Assembly (NCBI RefSeq): GCF_006440675.2
Contig: NZ_CP083951.1
Location: 6,357,501 to 6,421,500 of the forward strand
Direction of reading: 5' to 3'
Length of the DNA stretch: 64,000 bases
DNA from: Mesorhizobium sp. B2-8-5
GTDB lineage: Bacteria; Pseudomonadota; Alphaproteobacteria; Rhizobiales; Rhizobiaceae
The notes under the pieces are model-generated. The model was not told where the DNA came from, searched no databases, and saw only the letters and a list, made by a program, of their open reading frames with translations. The translations under genes and the position numbers were made by a program. Below, one piece after another: positions 19,731 to 29,174 of this stretch. Position 1 is the stretch's first letter. Each line of letters starts with the position of its first letter.

Positions 19731-20153
19731 TTACCGTTTCGCGAGCAGGTCGCGGATTTCGGTCAGCAACTGCACGTCGGCCGGCGGTGGCGCAGCGGCA
19801 GGCGCGGGCTTTTCGCGCTCCAGACGCTTGCGCATATTGTTCACGGCCTTGACCATCAGGAAGATAATAAAGGCAAGGATCAGGAAGTTCAGCACCACGG
19901 TGATGAAGCTGCCATAGGCGAAGACCGCGCCCTCTTTCTTGGCATCGGCCAGCGCGGTCGAATGAACGTTCGAGGACAGTCCGAAGAAGTAATTGTTGAA
20001 GTCCAGCCCGCCGAAGATCGCGCCGACGATCGGCATGATGATATCGTTGACCAAGGAATCGACGATCTTGCCGAAGGCGGCGCCGATGATGACGCCCACG
20101 GCCAAGTCCATCACATTGCCCTTGGAAATGAATTCCTGGAATTCTTTCAGCAT
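19731..20153 (-). CDS. mscL: Large-conductance mechanosensitive channel
   Basis: A 140-residue inner-membrane channel that opens under membrane tension to release solutes during hypo-osmotic shock. The N-terminal helix is followed by [25 protein letters not shown] (shown only to name the region: TM1, about residues 15-39). A periplasmic loop follows, then TM2 around residues 75-96 ([19 protein letters not shown]) and a cytoplasmic helix with the [11 protein letters not shown] linker. GGAGGG precedes the ATG and a terminator follows the stop, so it is monocistronic. Confidence 0.95.
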   Translation of the reverse strand: MLKEFQEFISKGNVMDLAVGVIIGAAFGKIVDSLVNDIIMPIVGAIFGGLDFNNYFFGLSSNVHSTALADAKKEGAVFAYGSFITVVLNFLILAFIIFLMVKAVNNMRKRLEREKPAPAAAPPPADVQLLTEIRDLLAKR

Positions 20154-20387
20154 TCGACCCTCCGTGACGGACCGCGCTGCCGCCTCACCAATGTCCTTCG
20201 GCGCCGGCCCCAGGCCACCATAACAAAAACCCCCAGTTGCAAAACCGGAAAATAGGCCAAAGCACCGCTTTGTGTTTACGCAGCGTCATCAAGCACATAT
20301 GCGCCGAAAGCCGCGATGGACTCAGGCGCCAGGCTGTGGTTGCGTGATTGCCGGAGGAGGCAAACGGCCAGGGAGGAAGTGCGGACC

Positions 20388-23300
20388 GTGTTAGGCTGGT
20401 TCGTCGTCATCATCGCGATCGCCTATGTGACGCTGCTTTTCGCCATCGCCAGCGTCGGCGACCGGCGTGCGGCTACTATCGGCCTGGGCCGGGCACGGCC
20501 TTTCATCTATGCGCTCAGCCTTGCCATCTACTGCACGTCCTGGACCTTCTTCGGCTCGGTCGGCCTGTCCTCCGAGCGCGGCCTCGAATTCCTCGGCATC
20601 TATACCGGCCCGGTGCTGGTGTTCGTGTTCGGCTTCCCGCTGCTCAGCCGCATGATCCGGCTGGCAAAAAGCGAGAAGATCACCTCGATCGCCGACTTCC
20701 TCGGCGCCCGCTACGGCAAGAGCTTCACCGTCGCGGCGATCGCGACACTGATCGCGACCATCGGCGCGGTGCCCTATATCGCGCTGCAGCTGAAGGCGAT
20801 CTCGGGCTCCGTCAGCCTGATGGTCGAGCACTATACCGGCTCGCCGCCCTCCTTCGATCCGTTCGTCAGCGATATCTCGCTCGTGGTGGCGATGCTTTTG
20901 GCGCTGTTCGCGGTGCTGTTCGGCACCCGCCATGCCGACGCCACGGAACATCAGGACGGCCTGGTGCTCGCGGTGGCGGTCGAGACCGTGGTCAAGCTCG
21001 CCGCCTTTCTCGCCATCGGCCTGATGGTGACGTTCCTGATCTTCGGCGGGCCCGGCGACATGTTCGCCAAGCTCGCCGGAAACGGCCAGGTGCGCCAGGC
21101 CATGAGCTACAGCACCTCTTTGGCCACCTGGCTGGTGCTGACCGGCCTGAGCGGCTTTGCCGTGCTGATGCTGCCGCGACAGTTCTACGTCACCATCGTC
21201 GAGAACCGCAGCGAGGCGGAGTTGCGCACGGCGACCTGGGTGTTCCCGCTTTATCTGGTGGCGATCAACCTCTTCGTGCTGCCGATCGCCTTTGCCGGCC
21301 TGTCGCTGGTCGGCGCCAGGACCAGCAGCGACCTTTACGTGCTGTCGCTGCCGCTGCTCAGCGGGCATGACCTGCTGGCGATGACCGCTTTTGTCGGCGG
21401 CCTGTCGGCGGCGACCGCCATGGTGATCGTCGAGAGCGTCGCGCTGTCGATCATGATCTCCAACGATCTCGTCATCCCGCTGTTCGTGCGGCGCGTGCTC
21501 AAGACCAGTTCCTCGGAGAACGAGGACTGGTCGACGCTCATCCTCAATGTGCGCCGCGCCTCGATCTTCATCATGCTGTTCATCGCCTTCCTCTATTATC
21601 GCGAGAGCACCAACAGCGCGCGGCTGTCGTCGATCGGCCTGATGTCGTTTGCGGCGATCGCGCAATTCTCGCCCGCGCTGATCGGCGGCCTGATCTGGCG
21701 CCGCGCCAATGGCCGGGGCGCCGCGCTCGGCATGGTCGCTGGCATCGCCGTCTGGGGTTACACGCTGCTGCTCCCCTCGCTCGTCGGTCCCTCTACCGAC
21801 ATCGTCGTCCACGGCCTGTTCGGCTTCGAGGCGCTGAGGCCGCAGGCGCTGTTCGGCACCGTCGGCGAGCCGCTGAACCATGGCGTGCTGTGGAGCCTCT
21901 CGGTCAACGCGCTGTTTTTTGTCCTCGGCTCCCTGTCCCGCGCATCCGTGCCGCTGGAGCGCATCCAGGCGGCGATCTTCGTGCCGCGCGAGGCCGGCCC
22001 GATGCCGAGCCTCAGGCGCTTCCGCACTGCCGTCACCGTCAACGACCTGAAAGATACGATCTCGCGCTATCTCGGCGTCGAGCGCACGGAGCGCTCGTTC
22101 CAGTCCTTCGAAAGGGACGCGAAAGTCTCCCTGCACGGTACCGAACAGGCCAGCATGGATGCCATCCGCTTCTCGGAGCAACTGCTGGCAAGCGCCGTCG
22201 GCTCTTCCTCGGCGCGGCTGATCCTGTCGCTGCTCTTCCGCCGCAACGACCGCGACTCCAAGGATGCCTTCAAGCTGCTCGACGACGCCACCGAGGCGCT
22301 GCAGCACAATCGCGACTTGCTTCAGATCGCGCTCGACCAGATGGAGCAAGGCATCACCGTCTTCGATCGCGATTTCCGGTTGATCTGCTGGAACCGGCAA
22401 TACCGGCTGCTGTTCGACCTGCCGGACGAGATGGGCCAGGTCGGCGTCTCGCTCGACCGGATCCTGCGCCATCTCGCCGAGCGCGGCGACATTCCCGGCG
22501 ACCAGCGTGTGACGATGCTCAACCGGCTGACCAGCTTCGCCGGCCCGTGGCAGATGGAGCTGAGGACCAGCGGCCGCATCCTTGAGCTGCGCTCCAACCC
22601 CATGCCCGATGGTGGCATCGTCGCCACCTATGCCGACATTTCCGGCCGCGTCGAACAGGACCTGGCGCTGAAGCGGGCCAATGAATCGCTGGAGCAGCGG
22701 GTCAAGACCCGCACCATCGAACTCACCCGCGTCAACGAGGAGCTGGCGCAGGCGCAGATGCTGGCCGAGGAGGCAAACCTCGGCAAGACGCGCTTCCTCG
22801 CCGCCGCCGGCCACGACATCCTGCAGCCGCTCAATGCCGCCCGGCTCTATTGCTCGTCGCTGATCGAGAAGGCCGGCAAGGGACCGGCCGGCAAGGCGGC
22901 GATCAACATCGAATCCTCGCTGGAATCGGTCGAGACCATCCTCGGCGCGGTGCTCGACATCTCGCGGCTCGACGCTGGCGCCATGAAGCCCGACAACGCC
23001 GCCTTCAATCTCGGCGGACTGCTCGGCCAGATCGGCAATGATTTCCGCCCGCTTGCCGCTGAGAAGAAGCTCGAACTCACGATCATCCCATCCTCGCTCG
23101 GCGTCATGACCGACCGCAACCTGCTGCGCCGGCTGATCCAGAACCTCGTTTCCAACGCCATCAAATACACGCGCCAGGGCCGCATCCTGGTTGGAGTGCG
23201 GCGACGCGGCGAACTGGCCGAGATCCAGGTGATCGACACCGGCATCGGCATTGCCGGCGACAAGCTCAACACGGTCTTCCACGAGTTCACGCGCCTCGAC

Positions 23301-23873
23301 GAGGGCGTGCGCGAGGCCGAAGGCCTTGGCCTGGGGCTCTCCATCGTCGACCGTATCGCCAGGGTGCTGAGGCTCGAGATCCGCATCTACTCCAACCCCG
23401 GCAGGGGCACGCGTTTTTCCGTCATCCTGCCGGTCGCGGCGGTCGCCGCGCCGCCGCGCGAGGCCGGCAAGGCGCCGGCCCGCTCCGCCTCGACGCTTGC
23501 CGGGCTCAATGTGTTGTGCATCGACAATGACGCGCGCATCCTCGACGGCATGCGGCTGCTGCTCGAAGGCTGGGGATGCCATGTCGAGACGGCTTCGGGA
23601 TCAGGCGATCTGCTGAAGCCCGGCGCGCCGAAGCCGGACCTCGTGCTGGCAGATTACCATCTCGACGGCGGCACCGGCCTCGATGCGATCGCCACACTGC
23701 GCGCCGCCTACGGACGGGACCTTGCCTGCGTGCTGGTCACCGCCGACCGCTCCAGCGAGGTGCGCGCGGCTGCCGGCCGGCTCGACATTCCGCTCGTCAA
23801 CAAGCCGCTGAAGCCGGCGGTGCTGCGCTCGATGATGGCGCGCGTCAGGCCGCTGGCGCCGGCGGCGGAATGA
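20388..23873 (+). CDS. Hybrid histidine kinase with sodium:solute symporter-like sensor domain
   Basis: A 1161-residue protein if it starts at GTG 20388 (GGGAGGAA upstream; an in-frame GTG at 20379 is too close to that site). The first roughly 480 residues form about 13 membrane segments like the SSF transporter family. Next come a PAS-like domain (DQMEQGITVFDRDFRLICWN), a coiled coil, HisKA (AAGHDILQPLNAAR, His809), a HATPase (NLVSNAIKYT, DTGIGI, GLGLGLSIV) and a C-terminal receiver (LVLADYHLDGG, Asp1089; Lys in NKPLKP). The family includes CbrA-like sensors that couple nutrient binding or transport to signalling. It converges on a LuxR-type response regulator, its likely partner. Confidence 0.9.
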   Translation: MLGWFVVIIAIAYVTLLFAIASVGDRRAATIGLGRARPFIYALSLAIYCTSWTFFGSVGLSSERGLEFLGIYTGPVLVFVFGFPLLSRMIRLAKSEKITSIADFLGARYGKSFTVAAIATLIATIGAVPYIALQLKAISGSVSLMVEHYTGSPPSFDPFVSDISLVVAMLLALFAVLFGTRHADATEHQDGLVLAVAVETVVKLAAFLAIGLMVTFLIFGGPGDMFAKLAGNGQVRQAMSYSTSLATWLVLTGLSGFAVLMLPRQFYVTIVENRSEAELRTATWVFPLYLVAINLFVLPIAFAGLSLVGARTSSDLYVLSLPLLSGHDLLAMTAFVGGLSAATAMVIVESVALSIMISNDLVIPLFVRRVLKTSSSENEDWSTLILNVRRASIFIMLFIAFLYYRESTNSARLSSIGLMSFAAIAQFSPALIGGLIWRRANGRGAALGMVAGIAVWGYTLLLPSLVGPSTDIVVHGLFGFEALRPQALFGTVGEPLNHGVLWSLSVNALFFVLGSLSRASVPLERIQAAIFVPREAGPMPSLRRFRTAVTVNDLKDTISRYLGVERTERSFQSFERDAKVSLHGTEQASMDAIRFSEQLLASAVGSSSARLILSLLFRRNDRDSKDAFKLLDDATEALQHNRDLLQIALDQMEQGITVFDRDFRLICWNRQYRLLFDLPDEMGQVGVSLDRILRHLAERGDIPGDQRVTMLNRLTSFAGPWQMELRTSGRILELRSNPMPDGGIVATYADISGRVEQDLALKRANESLEQRVKTRTIELTRVNEELAQAQMLAEEANLGKTRFLAAAGHDILQPLNAARLYCSSLIEKAGKGPAGKAAINIESSLESVETILGAVLDISRLDAGAMKPDNAAFNLGGLLGQIGNDFRPLAAEKKLELTIIPSSLGVMTDRNLLRRLIQNLVSNAIKYTRQGRILVGVRRRGELAEIQVIDTGIGIAGDKLNTVFHEFTRLDEGVREAEGLGLGLSIVDRIARVLRLEIRIYSNPGRGTRFSVILPVAAVAAPPREAGKAPARSASTLAGLNVLCIDNDARILDGMRLLLEGWGCHVETASGSGDLLKPGAPKPDLVLADYHLDGGTGLDAIATLRAAYGRDLACVLVTADRSSEVRAAAGRLDIPLVNKPLKPAVLRSMMARVRPLAPAAE

Positions 23874-24560
23874 TCAGCCAACCGGCTGCAGCGGGTCGCC
23901 GCCGATCTTCGAAAGCTGGATGACGGCCTGGGTGCGGCTATCGACGCCGAGCTTCTGCAGGATGGCCGAGACATGCGCCTTGATGGTGGCTTCGGAAACG
24001 CCGAGCTCATAGGCGATCTGCTTGTTGAGCAGGCCCTCCGCCAGCATGCCGAGCACCCGCGTCTGCTGTGGCGTCAGCGCCTGCAGCCGCTTGATCAGGT
24101 CGGAGATTTCCGGATCGCGCTCGACGCCCAGCTCGACGCCGGTGGGCGCGGCGATATCGCCGGCAAGCACCGCCTGCACGGCGCCGCGTATCTCTTCCAT
24201 GCTCGCCGATTTGGAGATGAAGCCGGAAGCGCCGAGATCGAGCGCGCGGCGGATGGTGACGGGATCGTCATGCGCCGATACCACCACCAGCGGCACCGCC
24301 GGATGGATGCCGCGCAGCGCGATCAGGCCGGAGAGACCGCTGGCGCCCGGCATCGACAGGTCGAGCAGCACCATGTCGACATCCTCGTTGGCGAGCACCA
24401 GCGCCTTGGCGCTTTCGAAATCGCCGGCCTCATGGATGGCGGCAACGTCGCCGATGCCGGCCAGCGCCTCCTTCAGCGCGCCGCGAAAAAGCGGATGGTC
24501 GTCGGCAATGACGAAAGTGTGGCCCGACGGCAAATATTCCTCCCCCGATCCCATCATCAT
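23874..24560 (-). CDS. Two-component response regulator, NarL/LuxR family
   Basis: A 228-residue regulator with an N-terminal receiver (FVIADDHPLFRGAL, phosphoacceptor Asp in VLLDLSMPG at 67, Lys in FISKSAS) and a C-terminal LuxR helix-turn-helix (LTPQQTRVLGMLAEGLLNKQIAYELGVSE, split here as the DNA-binding region, residues about 157-220). Three tandem ATGs start the frame, but a strong GGGGGAGG inside it points to a possible TTG start at 24533. The stop codon directly abuts that of the hybrid kinase (TGA|TCA). The pair is probably functional partners, by position. Confidence 0.88.
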   Translation of the reverse strand: MMMGSGEEYLPSGHTFVIADDHPLFRGALKEALAGIGDVAAIHEAGDFESAKALVLANEDVDMVLLDLSMPGASGLSGLIALRGIHPAVPLVVVSAHDDPVTIRRALDLGASGFISKSASMEEIRGAVQAVLAGDIAAPTGVELGVERDPEISDLIKRLQALTPQQTRVLGMLAEGLLNKQIAYELGVSEATIKAHVSAILQKLGVDSRTQAVIQLSKIGGDPLQPVG

Positions 24561-24669
24561 TGTGTGCTTCTTGCGGGGACCGGACCGATTATGCGGCGAC
24601 GCGGCGCGTTTTCAAGCGGCAAAGGCCGCGCGCGGGTTTTTCCCAGGACGGCTCGGCCGCGCGCCCCGT

Positions 24670-25104
24670 TCAGGTCTTCTGATTCAGCTTGGTGCCGCCG
24701 TCGCCATCGTCCTTGTCCATGTCCTTGACGATGTCCTTGAAGGTCCGGAAGAACTGCTCCATGTAGCCGAGCGACTTGTTGAAATCCTCCTGACTGGGCA
24801 GGTTGGATTCCAGCCGGGCGGAGAGCGAATTCTCGAGCTTGGCGACGCGCGCGTCGAGCGCCTTGACCGAATTGTCCAGCCGGTCGATCTCGTCCTGGTA
24901 GGCGGCGCGCTCGTCGGCGGCCATCTTGCAGACGAGTTGGCCGGAGCGCTCCTCGCAGATCGACATGGCGCCGGTTCGGGTGTCCATGCGGACATAACCG
25001 TCGGCGGACTTCTCCAAGCGGTAGTGGTCGGTCTCCTCGGAATAGGCGGAAGCGGCAACCAGCGAGCAAAGCGCCGCGGGGATCAGGATGTGCTGCAGAC
25101 GCAT
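24670..25104 (-). CDS. Exported coiled-coil protein, function unknown
   Basis: A 144-residue protein with a signal peptide at residues 1-22 (ILIPAALCSLVAASAYSEE). The mature part has a small domain with two cysteines (MSICEERSGQLVCKM) that could form a disulfide in the periplasm, then a heptad-like helix (IDRLDNSVKALDARVAKLENSL). The acidic tail is KDMDKDDGDGG. GGAGGAACAAC precedes the ATG. Proteins of this general plan are common in rhizobia without an assigned role; I cannot name the family. Confidence 0.75.
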   Translation of the reverse strand: MRLQHILIPAALCSLVAASAYSEETDHYRLEKSADGYVRMDTRTGAMSICEERSGQLVCKMAADERAAYQDEIDRLDNSVKALDARVAKLENSLSARLESNLPSQEDFNKSLGYMEQFFRTFKDIVKDMDKDDGDGGTKLNQKT

Positions 25105-25215
25105 GTTGTTCCTCCATGAGCCAGTGAAGGCGCCATATCACAGGTTTGCGCCGGAAATGGGGAAGAGTCGAGCTTGAGCCTTCCTCCTACCTTCGGTTCG
25201 GATTATAGCGCGAGA

Positions 25216-25563
25216 ATGTCTCAGATTATCTACAAGATTGCCCCCGAGGCGCTTTGGCGCGAAGCCGAGAAGAACGGGCGCTTCATCGGCGCGCCGATCG
25301 ACATCGCCGACGGCTTCATCCATTTCTCCACCGCCGGCCAGGTGCGCGAGACGGCGGCCAAGCATTTCGCCGGCCAGACGGACCTGCTGCTGATCGCCAT
25401 CGACGGGACCAAACTGGGCGAGGCGCTGAAATACGAGGTGTCGCGCGGCGGTGCCTTGTTCCCGCATCTCTACGCCGCGCTCGCTCTCGATGCCGTTCTC
25501 TGGGTGAAGCCGCTGCCGCACGGCGCCGGTGGCCACGAATTCCCGGCGCTGGAGGGCGAATGA
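25216..25563 (+). CDS. DUF952 family protein
   Basis: A 115-residue protein matching the DUF952 plan: IYKI at the start, ALWREAEKNGRFIGAPIDIADGFIHFS (quoted in part: GFIHFSTAGQV), LLLIAIDGTKLG, LKYEV and FPHLYAAL. The biochemical role of this family is not established. I used ATG 25216; an upstream TTG at 25174 is in frame but poorly placed. The stop overlaps the pyrD start by four bases, so the two are probably translated together. Confidence 0.85.
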   Translation: MSQIIYKIAPEALWREAEKNGRFIGAPIDIADGFIHFSTAGQVRETAAKHFAGQTDLLLIAIDGTKLGEALKYEVSRGGALFPHLYAALALDAVLWVKPLPHGAGGHEFPALEGE

Positions 25564-26633
25564 GCGTGCTCGACCGGATCGGCCAGAAACTGCTTTTCTC
25601 CTTCGATCCGGAAACCGCTCACGGCCTGTCGATCGCGGCGCTGCGCTGCGGGCTTCCAGTCGGCGCGACGACGCCGCGCGACGCGCGGCTCAAGCTGAGC
25701 CTTTGCGGCCTCGATTTCCCGAACCCGCTCGGCATGGCCGCCGGCTACGACAAGAACGCCGAAGTGCCGGACGCGCTGCTGGGGCTTGGCTTCGGCTTCG
25801 CCGAGGTCGGCACCGTCACGCCGCTGCCGCAACCCGGCAACCCGAAGCCGCGCATCTTCCGGCTGACGGCTGACGAGGCGGTGATCAACCGGCTGGGCTT
25901 CAACAATGAAGGCCACGCGGCCGCCGAAAAACGGCTTGCCGCGCGCAAGGGGCGACCGGGGATCGTCGGCGTCAACATCGGCGCCAACAAGGACAGCGCC
26001 GACCGCGTCGCCGACTACGAGCGCGGCGTCGCCCGCTTCGCGCCCTATGCGAGCTATCTGACGGTCAACATCTCCTCGCCCAACACGCCAGGCCTGCGCA
26101 ACATGCAGGCGCGCGAGCAGCTCGGCGAATTGCTGTCGCGGGTGATGGCCGCGCGTGCGGCCGCGTCGGCGCAACCGCCGGTTTTCCTCAAGATCGCGCC
26201 GGATCTCGTCGAGTCGGAACTCGAAGACATCGCCGCCGAGGTCGCCGAGAAGAAAATCGACGGCGTCATCGTCTCCAACACGACGCTGGCGCGGACCGGG
26301 TTGCGGAGCGCGACCGTGGCCGGTGAAGCCGGCGGCCTTTCGGGCAAGCCGCTGTTCGGGCGTTCCACCGCTGTGTTGGCCCGCATGCGCAAGCTGCTCG
26401 GACCCGACATGGCCATTATCGGTGTCGGCGGCGTCGATTCCACCGAGGCCGCATTGGAAAAGATCCGCGCCGGCGCCGACCTCGTCCAGCTCTACACCGG
26501 CATGATCTATGCCGGCCCGGCGCTGCCGGGGCGCATCGTTGCCGGCATGGCGCGCTTTGCGGAGAGGGAACACCTCAAATCCATCGGAGAGCTGCGCGAC
26601 ACCGGCTGCGCAAGCTGGTCCGAACGACTCTGA
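25560..26633 (+). CDS. pyrD: Dihydroorotate dehydrogenase (quinone), class 2
   Basis: A 357-residue membrane-associated flavoenzyme oxidising dihydroorotate to orotate with quinone as acceptor, the fourth step of pyrimidine synthesis. Marks are the N-terminal amphipathic helix, NPLGMAAGYDKNAEV, NRLGFNNEG, GVNIGANKDS and TVNISSPNTPGLR, where the catalytic Ser of class 2 enzymes lies. Further on are FLKIAPDL, VSNTT and VGGV/LVQLYTGMIYAGP for FMN phosphate. The ATG overlaps the stop of the DUF952 gene (ATGA), giving a firm start. Confidence 0.95.
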   Translation: MSVLDRIGQKLLFSFDPETAHGLSIAALRCGLPVGATTPRDARLKLSLCGLDFPNPLGMAAGYDKNAEVPDALLGLGFGFAEVGTVTPLPQPGNPKPRIFRLTADEAVINRLGFNNEGHAAAEKRLAARKGRPGIVGVNIGANKDSADRVADYERGVARFAPYASYLTVNISSPNTPGLRNMQAREQLGELLSRVMAARAAASAQPPVFLKIAPDLVESELEDIAAEVAEKKIDGVIVSNTTLARTGLRSATVAGEAGGLSGKPLFGRSTAVLARMRKLLGPDMAIIGVGGVDSTEAALEKIRAGADLVQLYTGMIYAGPALPGRIVAGMARFAEREHLKSIGELRDTGCASWSERL

Positions 26634-26661
26634 GAATTCCCACCAATCAGGAGGGCAAACG

Positions 26662-27624
26662 ATGGCCGAAATTCTGGACTCCGTCGTGGACTCGATCGGT
26701 GGAACGCCATTGGTCCGGCTCGACAGGCTGACGGCGCAGGCGGGCGTCGACGGCGCAATCCTCGCCAAGCTGGAATATCTCAATCCGGGCTTTTCCAAGA
26801 AGGACCGTGCGGCACTTGGAATAATCGAGGAGGCCGAGAGATCCGGCGCCATCAAGCCGGGTCAAACGGTGGTCGAGCTTACCTCCGGAAACATGGGCAC
26901 GGGGCTCGCCATCATCTGCGCCGTCAGGGGTTACCCCTTCGTCGCGGTGATGTCGAAGGGCAACTCCGAAGAGCGTGCACGCATGATGACGGCGCTCGGC
27001 GCGGAAGTCATCCTCGTGGACCAGCTGCCGGGGTCGGTGCCGGGGCAGGTCTCGGGTGGCGACCTGGCGCTCGTCGAGCAGGCCGCCAAAGCGGTTGCGG
27101 CGGAACGTGGCGCGTACCGCGCCGACCAGTTCCATCGCGACGGGAACTGGCTTGCGCATTATCACGGAACCGGACCGGAAATCTGGGACGCCAGCCATGG
27201 CGCCATCGATGCATTCGTCGACTTCATCGGCTCGGGCGGCACATATGCCGGGGTGGCAAGGGCGCTGAAGGAACGCAACCCTCTGATCAAGTGCTTCATC
27301 GTCGAGCCGGAGGGCGCCGCGGCCGCCGCGGGCGAGACGGTCACCCAGCCCGAGCACCCCATTCAAGGCGGCGGCTACGCCATGCCGGACCTGGCATTCC
27401 TGAACAACGCGCCCGTTGATGGTTATCTTCAGATTTCCGGCGATGAAGCACGCGAGGCCACGCGCCTGCTCGCGCGCAGCGAAGGTATCTTCGGCGGCTT
27501 CTCCTCGGGAGCGAATGTGGCCGCCGCGCTGCGTCTCCTGCGCGGCGATCAATCAGGCAAGGCGATCGCTGTCGTGATTTGCGATTCCGGCCTGAAGTAC
27601 CTCTCGACCGATCTCTGGGGCTGA
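26662..27624 (+). CDS. Cysteine synthase / cystathionine beta-synthase-like PLP enzyme
   Basis: A 320-residue fold-type II PLP enzyme. The PLP-lysine motif is NPGFSKKDRAALG, the substrate loop is ELTSGNMGTGLA and the phosphate-binding loop GSGGTYAGV. The C-terminal ICDSGLKYLST Ser contacts the PLP nitrogen. The usual CysK asparagine-serine-threonine loop reads TSGNMGT here rather than TSGNTGI, so substrate may differ from O-acetylserine. AGGAGGGC precedes the ATG, 28 bases after pyrD. Function beyond the family is uncertain. Confidence 0.82.
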   Translation: MAEILDSVVDSIGGTPLVRLDRLTAQAGVDGAILAKLEYLNPGFSKKDRAALGIIEEAERSGAIKPGQTVVELTSGNMGTGLAIICAVRGYPFVAVMSKGNSEERARMMTALGAEVILVDQLPGSVPGQVSGGDLALVEQAAKAVAAERGAYRADQFHRDGNWLAHYHGTGPEIWDASHGAIDAFVDFIGSGGTYAGVARALKERNPLIKCFIVEPEGAAAAAGETVTQPEHPIQGGGYAMPDLAFLNNAPVDGYLQISGDEAREATRLLARSEGIFGGFSSGANVAAALRLLRGDQSGKAIAVVICDSGLKYLSTDLWG

Positions 27625-27661
27625 GAAACGCCGGCGCCCAGCCGAAGCTGAACAATCGGCC

Positions 27662-28994
27662 CTAAAATGCCGTGCGCACCCTGAGCCTCAGCACCGCAAG
27701 CAAACTCACTCCCCGCACCAGCAGGAAGACATGCAGCGATGCCCATAGGCCGTTGTTGCCGAAGGCCGGCGCCAGGGTGATGAGCGCGGCGCTGAAGACG
27801 AGGAACGACAACAGCATCATGTTACGCATGTCGCGCGACCAGGTAGCGCCGATGAAGACGCCGTCCATCTGGAAGGCCAGCACGCCACTCAGCGCCGTGA
27901 AGGCCGCCCAGGGCAGATAGGTGTCGGCGACCGCGCGGACTTCTGGAGACGTCGTCACTAGTTGCCACCAGACTGGTGCCGGCGGTCAACAGGATGAGCG
28001 TGGCGATGCCGGCGAGACAAAAGCCCCAGATCAGCGTCAGCCGGACGGCCTGCCGGAACGGGGCAGGCGCACGCGCGCCGATGGCGCGACCGGCCAGTTG
28101 CTCCGCGGCGGTGGCGAAACCGTCGAGGAAATAGCCGGCGATGAGGAAGAAGTTCATCAGCACGGCGTTGGCGGCGAGCGTCACGGTGCCGAATTGCGCG
28201 CCCTGCCTGGTGAACAGCGCGAAGGCGGCAAGCAGCGAGAAGGAGCGGATCATGATGTCGCGGTTGAGCGACAGCATGCGCCGGTAGGCCGGGAGGTCGA
28301 GGATGCGGCGGCGTGACGGCCGCTCTAGCTTGCGGAAACGGTTGAGCACGATGGCAAGGCCAAGCAGCATGGCCAGGAACTCGCCGGTGACGGTCGCCCA
28401 GGCGACGCCGGCAACGCCCCAGCCAAGCTCGAGGCCGAGCAGGAAGCAGAGCGCGATGTTGATGCCGTTGAGCACGGCCTGCAGCATCAGCCCGAGCCCG
28501 CCCTCGCCGCGCCCCAGCACGTAGCCCAGTATGGCGTAGTTGATGAGCGAGAAAGGCGCTGCCAGCAGCCTGATGCGAATATAGACCGACATCGCCGCGC
28601 TGACGCGCGGCTCGGCGCCCATGAACCATTGGCCGGCGACGGCAAAGAGCGGTGAAAGGGCGGCAAGTATGACGCCCGCGACGACCGCGATCAGCACGGC
28701 GCGCCACAGCACCGCCTGTTCCTCCAGCGGATCGCCGCGCCCGAACGCCTGGGCGACGAGGCCGGTGGTGCCGGAGCGCAGGAAATTGAACGTGGTGAAG
28801 ACGACGTCGAAGACCAGCGATCCCGCCGCCAGGCCGCCAAGCAAGGCCGCGTCGCCGAACTGGCCGACCACCGCCGTGTCGACGATGCCGAGCAGAGGCG
28901 TCGTCAGATAGGCAAGCGTCATCGGCACGGCGATCGCGAGCACCGAGCGATTGGTGACCGCGAAGGATCTGGCGCTGGCTTGGGTTGCGTCCAT
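27662..28994 (-). pseudogene. MATE-family multidrug/Na+ exporter, broken by a +1 frameshift
   Basis: A MATE exporter in two frames. Residues 1 to about 344 (MDATQASARSF to LLTAGTSLV) run from ATG 28994. The frame then shifts at the AA doublet 27962-27963 (minus strand GGCAACTAGTG) and the protein continues in another frame as LVTTSPEVRAVADTYLPW to the stop at 27662. Removing one A restores VALVTTSPEV and a full protein of about 443 residues with some 12 membrane segments. MATE proteins export cationic drugs or metabolites using Na+ or H+ gradients. The remainder is intact, so the shift is either very recent or a sequencing error. Confidence 0.85.
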
Positions 28995-29100
28995 TGCTGC
29001 CTGGCTGATTGCGGCTTGATCGTGAACCCGATGTGCCTCAGTTTGCCGGCACCACGCAACCACCATCCGCCGAACTGCCAACCGAATTTTCCGCTGGCCT

Positions 29101-29151
29101 TACGCAATTCCGGACGGAAAACCGTCTCACACTTTTCCTGGAATTGCTCAG
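29101..29151. repeat. Intergenic palindromic repeat B, copy 2
   Basis: TACGCAATTCCGGACGGAAAA...CACACTTTTCCTGGAATTGCTCAG, with CAATTCC/GGAATTG ends and GGAAAA/TTTTCC inner arms. It lies between the MATE and histone-deacetylase-like genes, just ahead of the latter's start. Confidence 0.85.
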
Positions 29152-29174
29152 AGCTGGCGCAGGCCTCCCGATCC

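Noticed and set aside
20391..23582. Very long open reading frame on the minus strand opposite the hybrid kinase
   Set aside because: It mirrors the codon-position GC bias of the kinase, and its residues are low-complexity Arg/Asp/His/Gln-rich without domains; the plus strand has a full set of kinase motifs.
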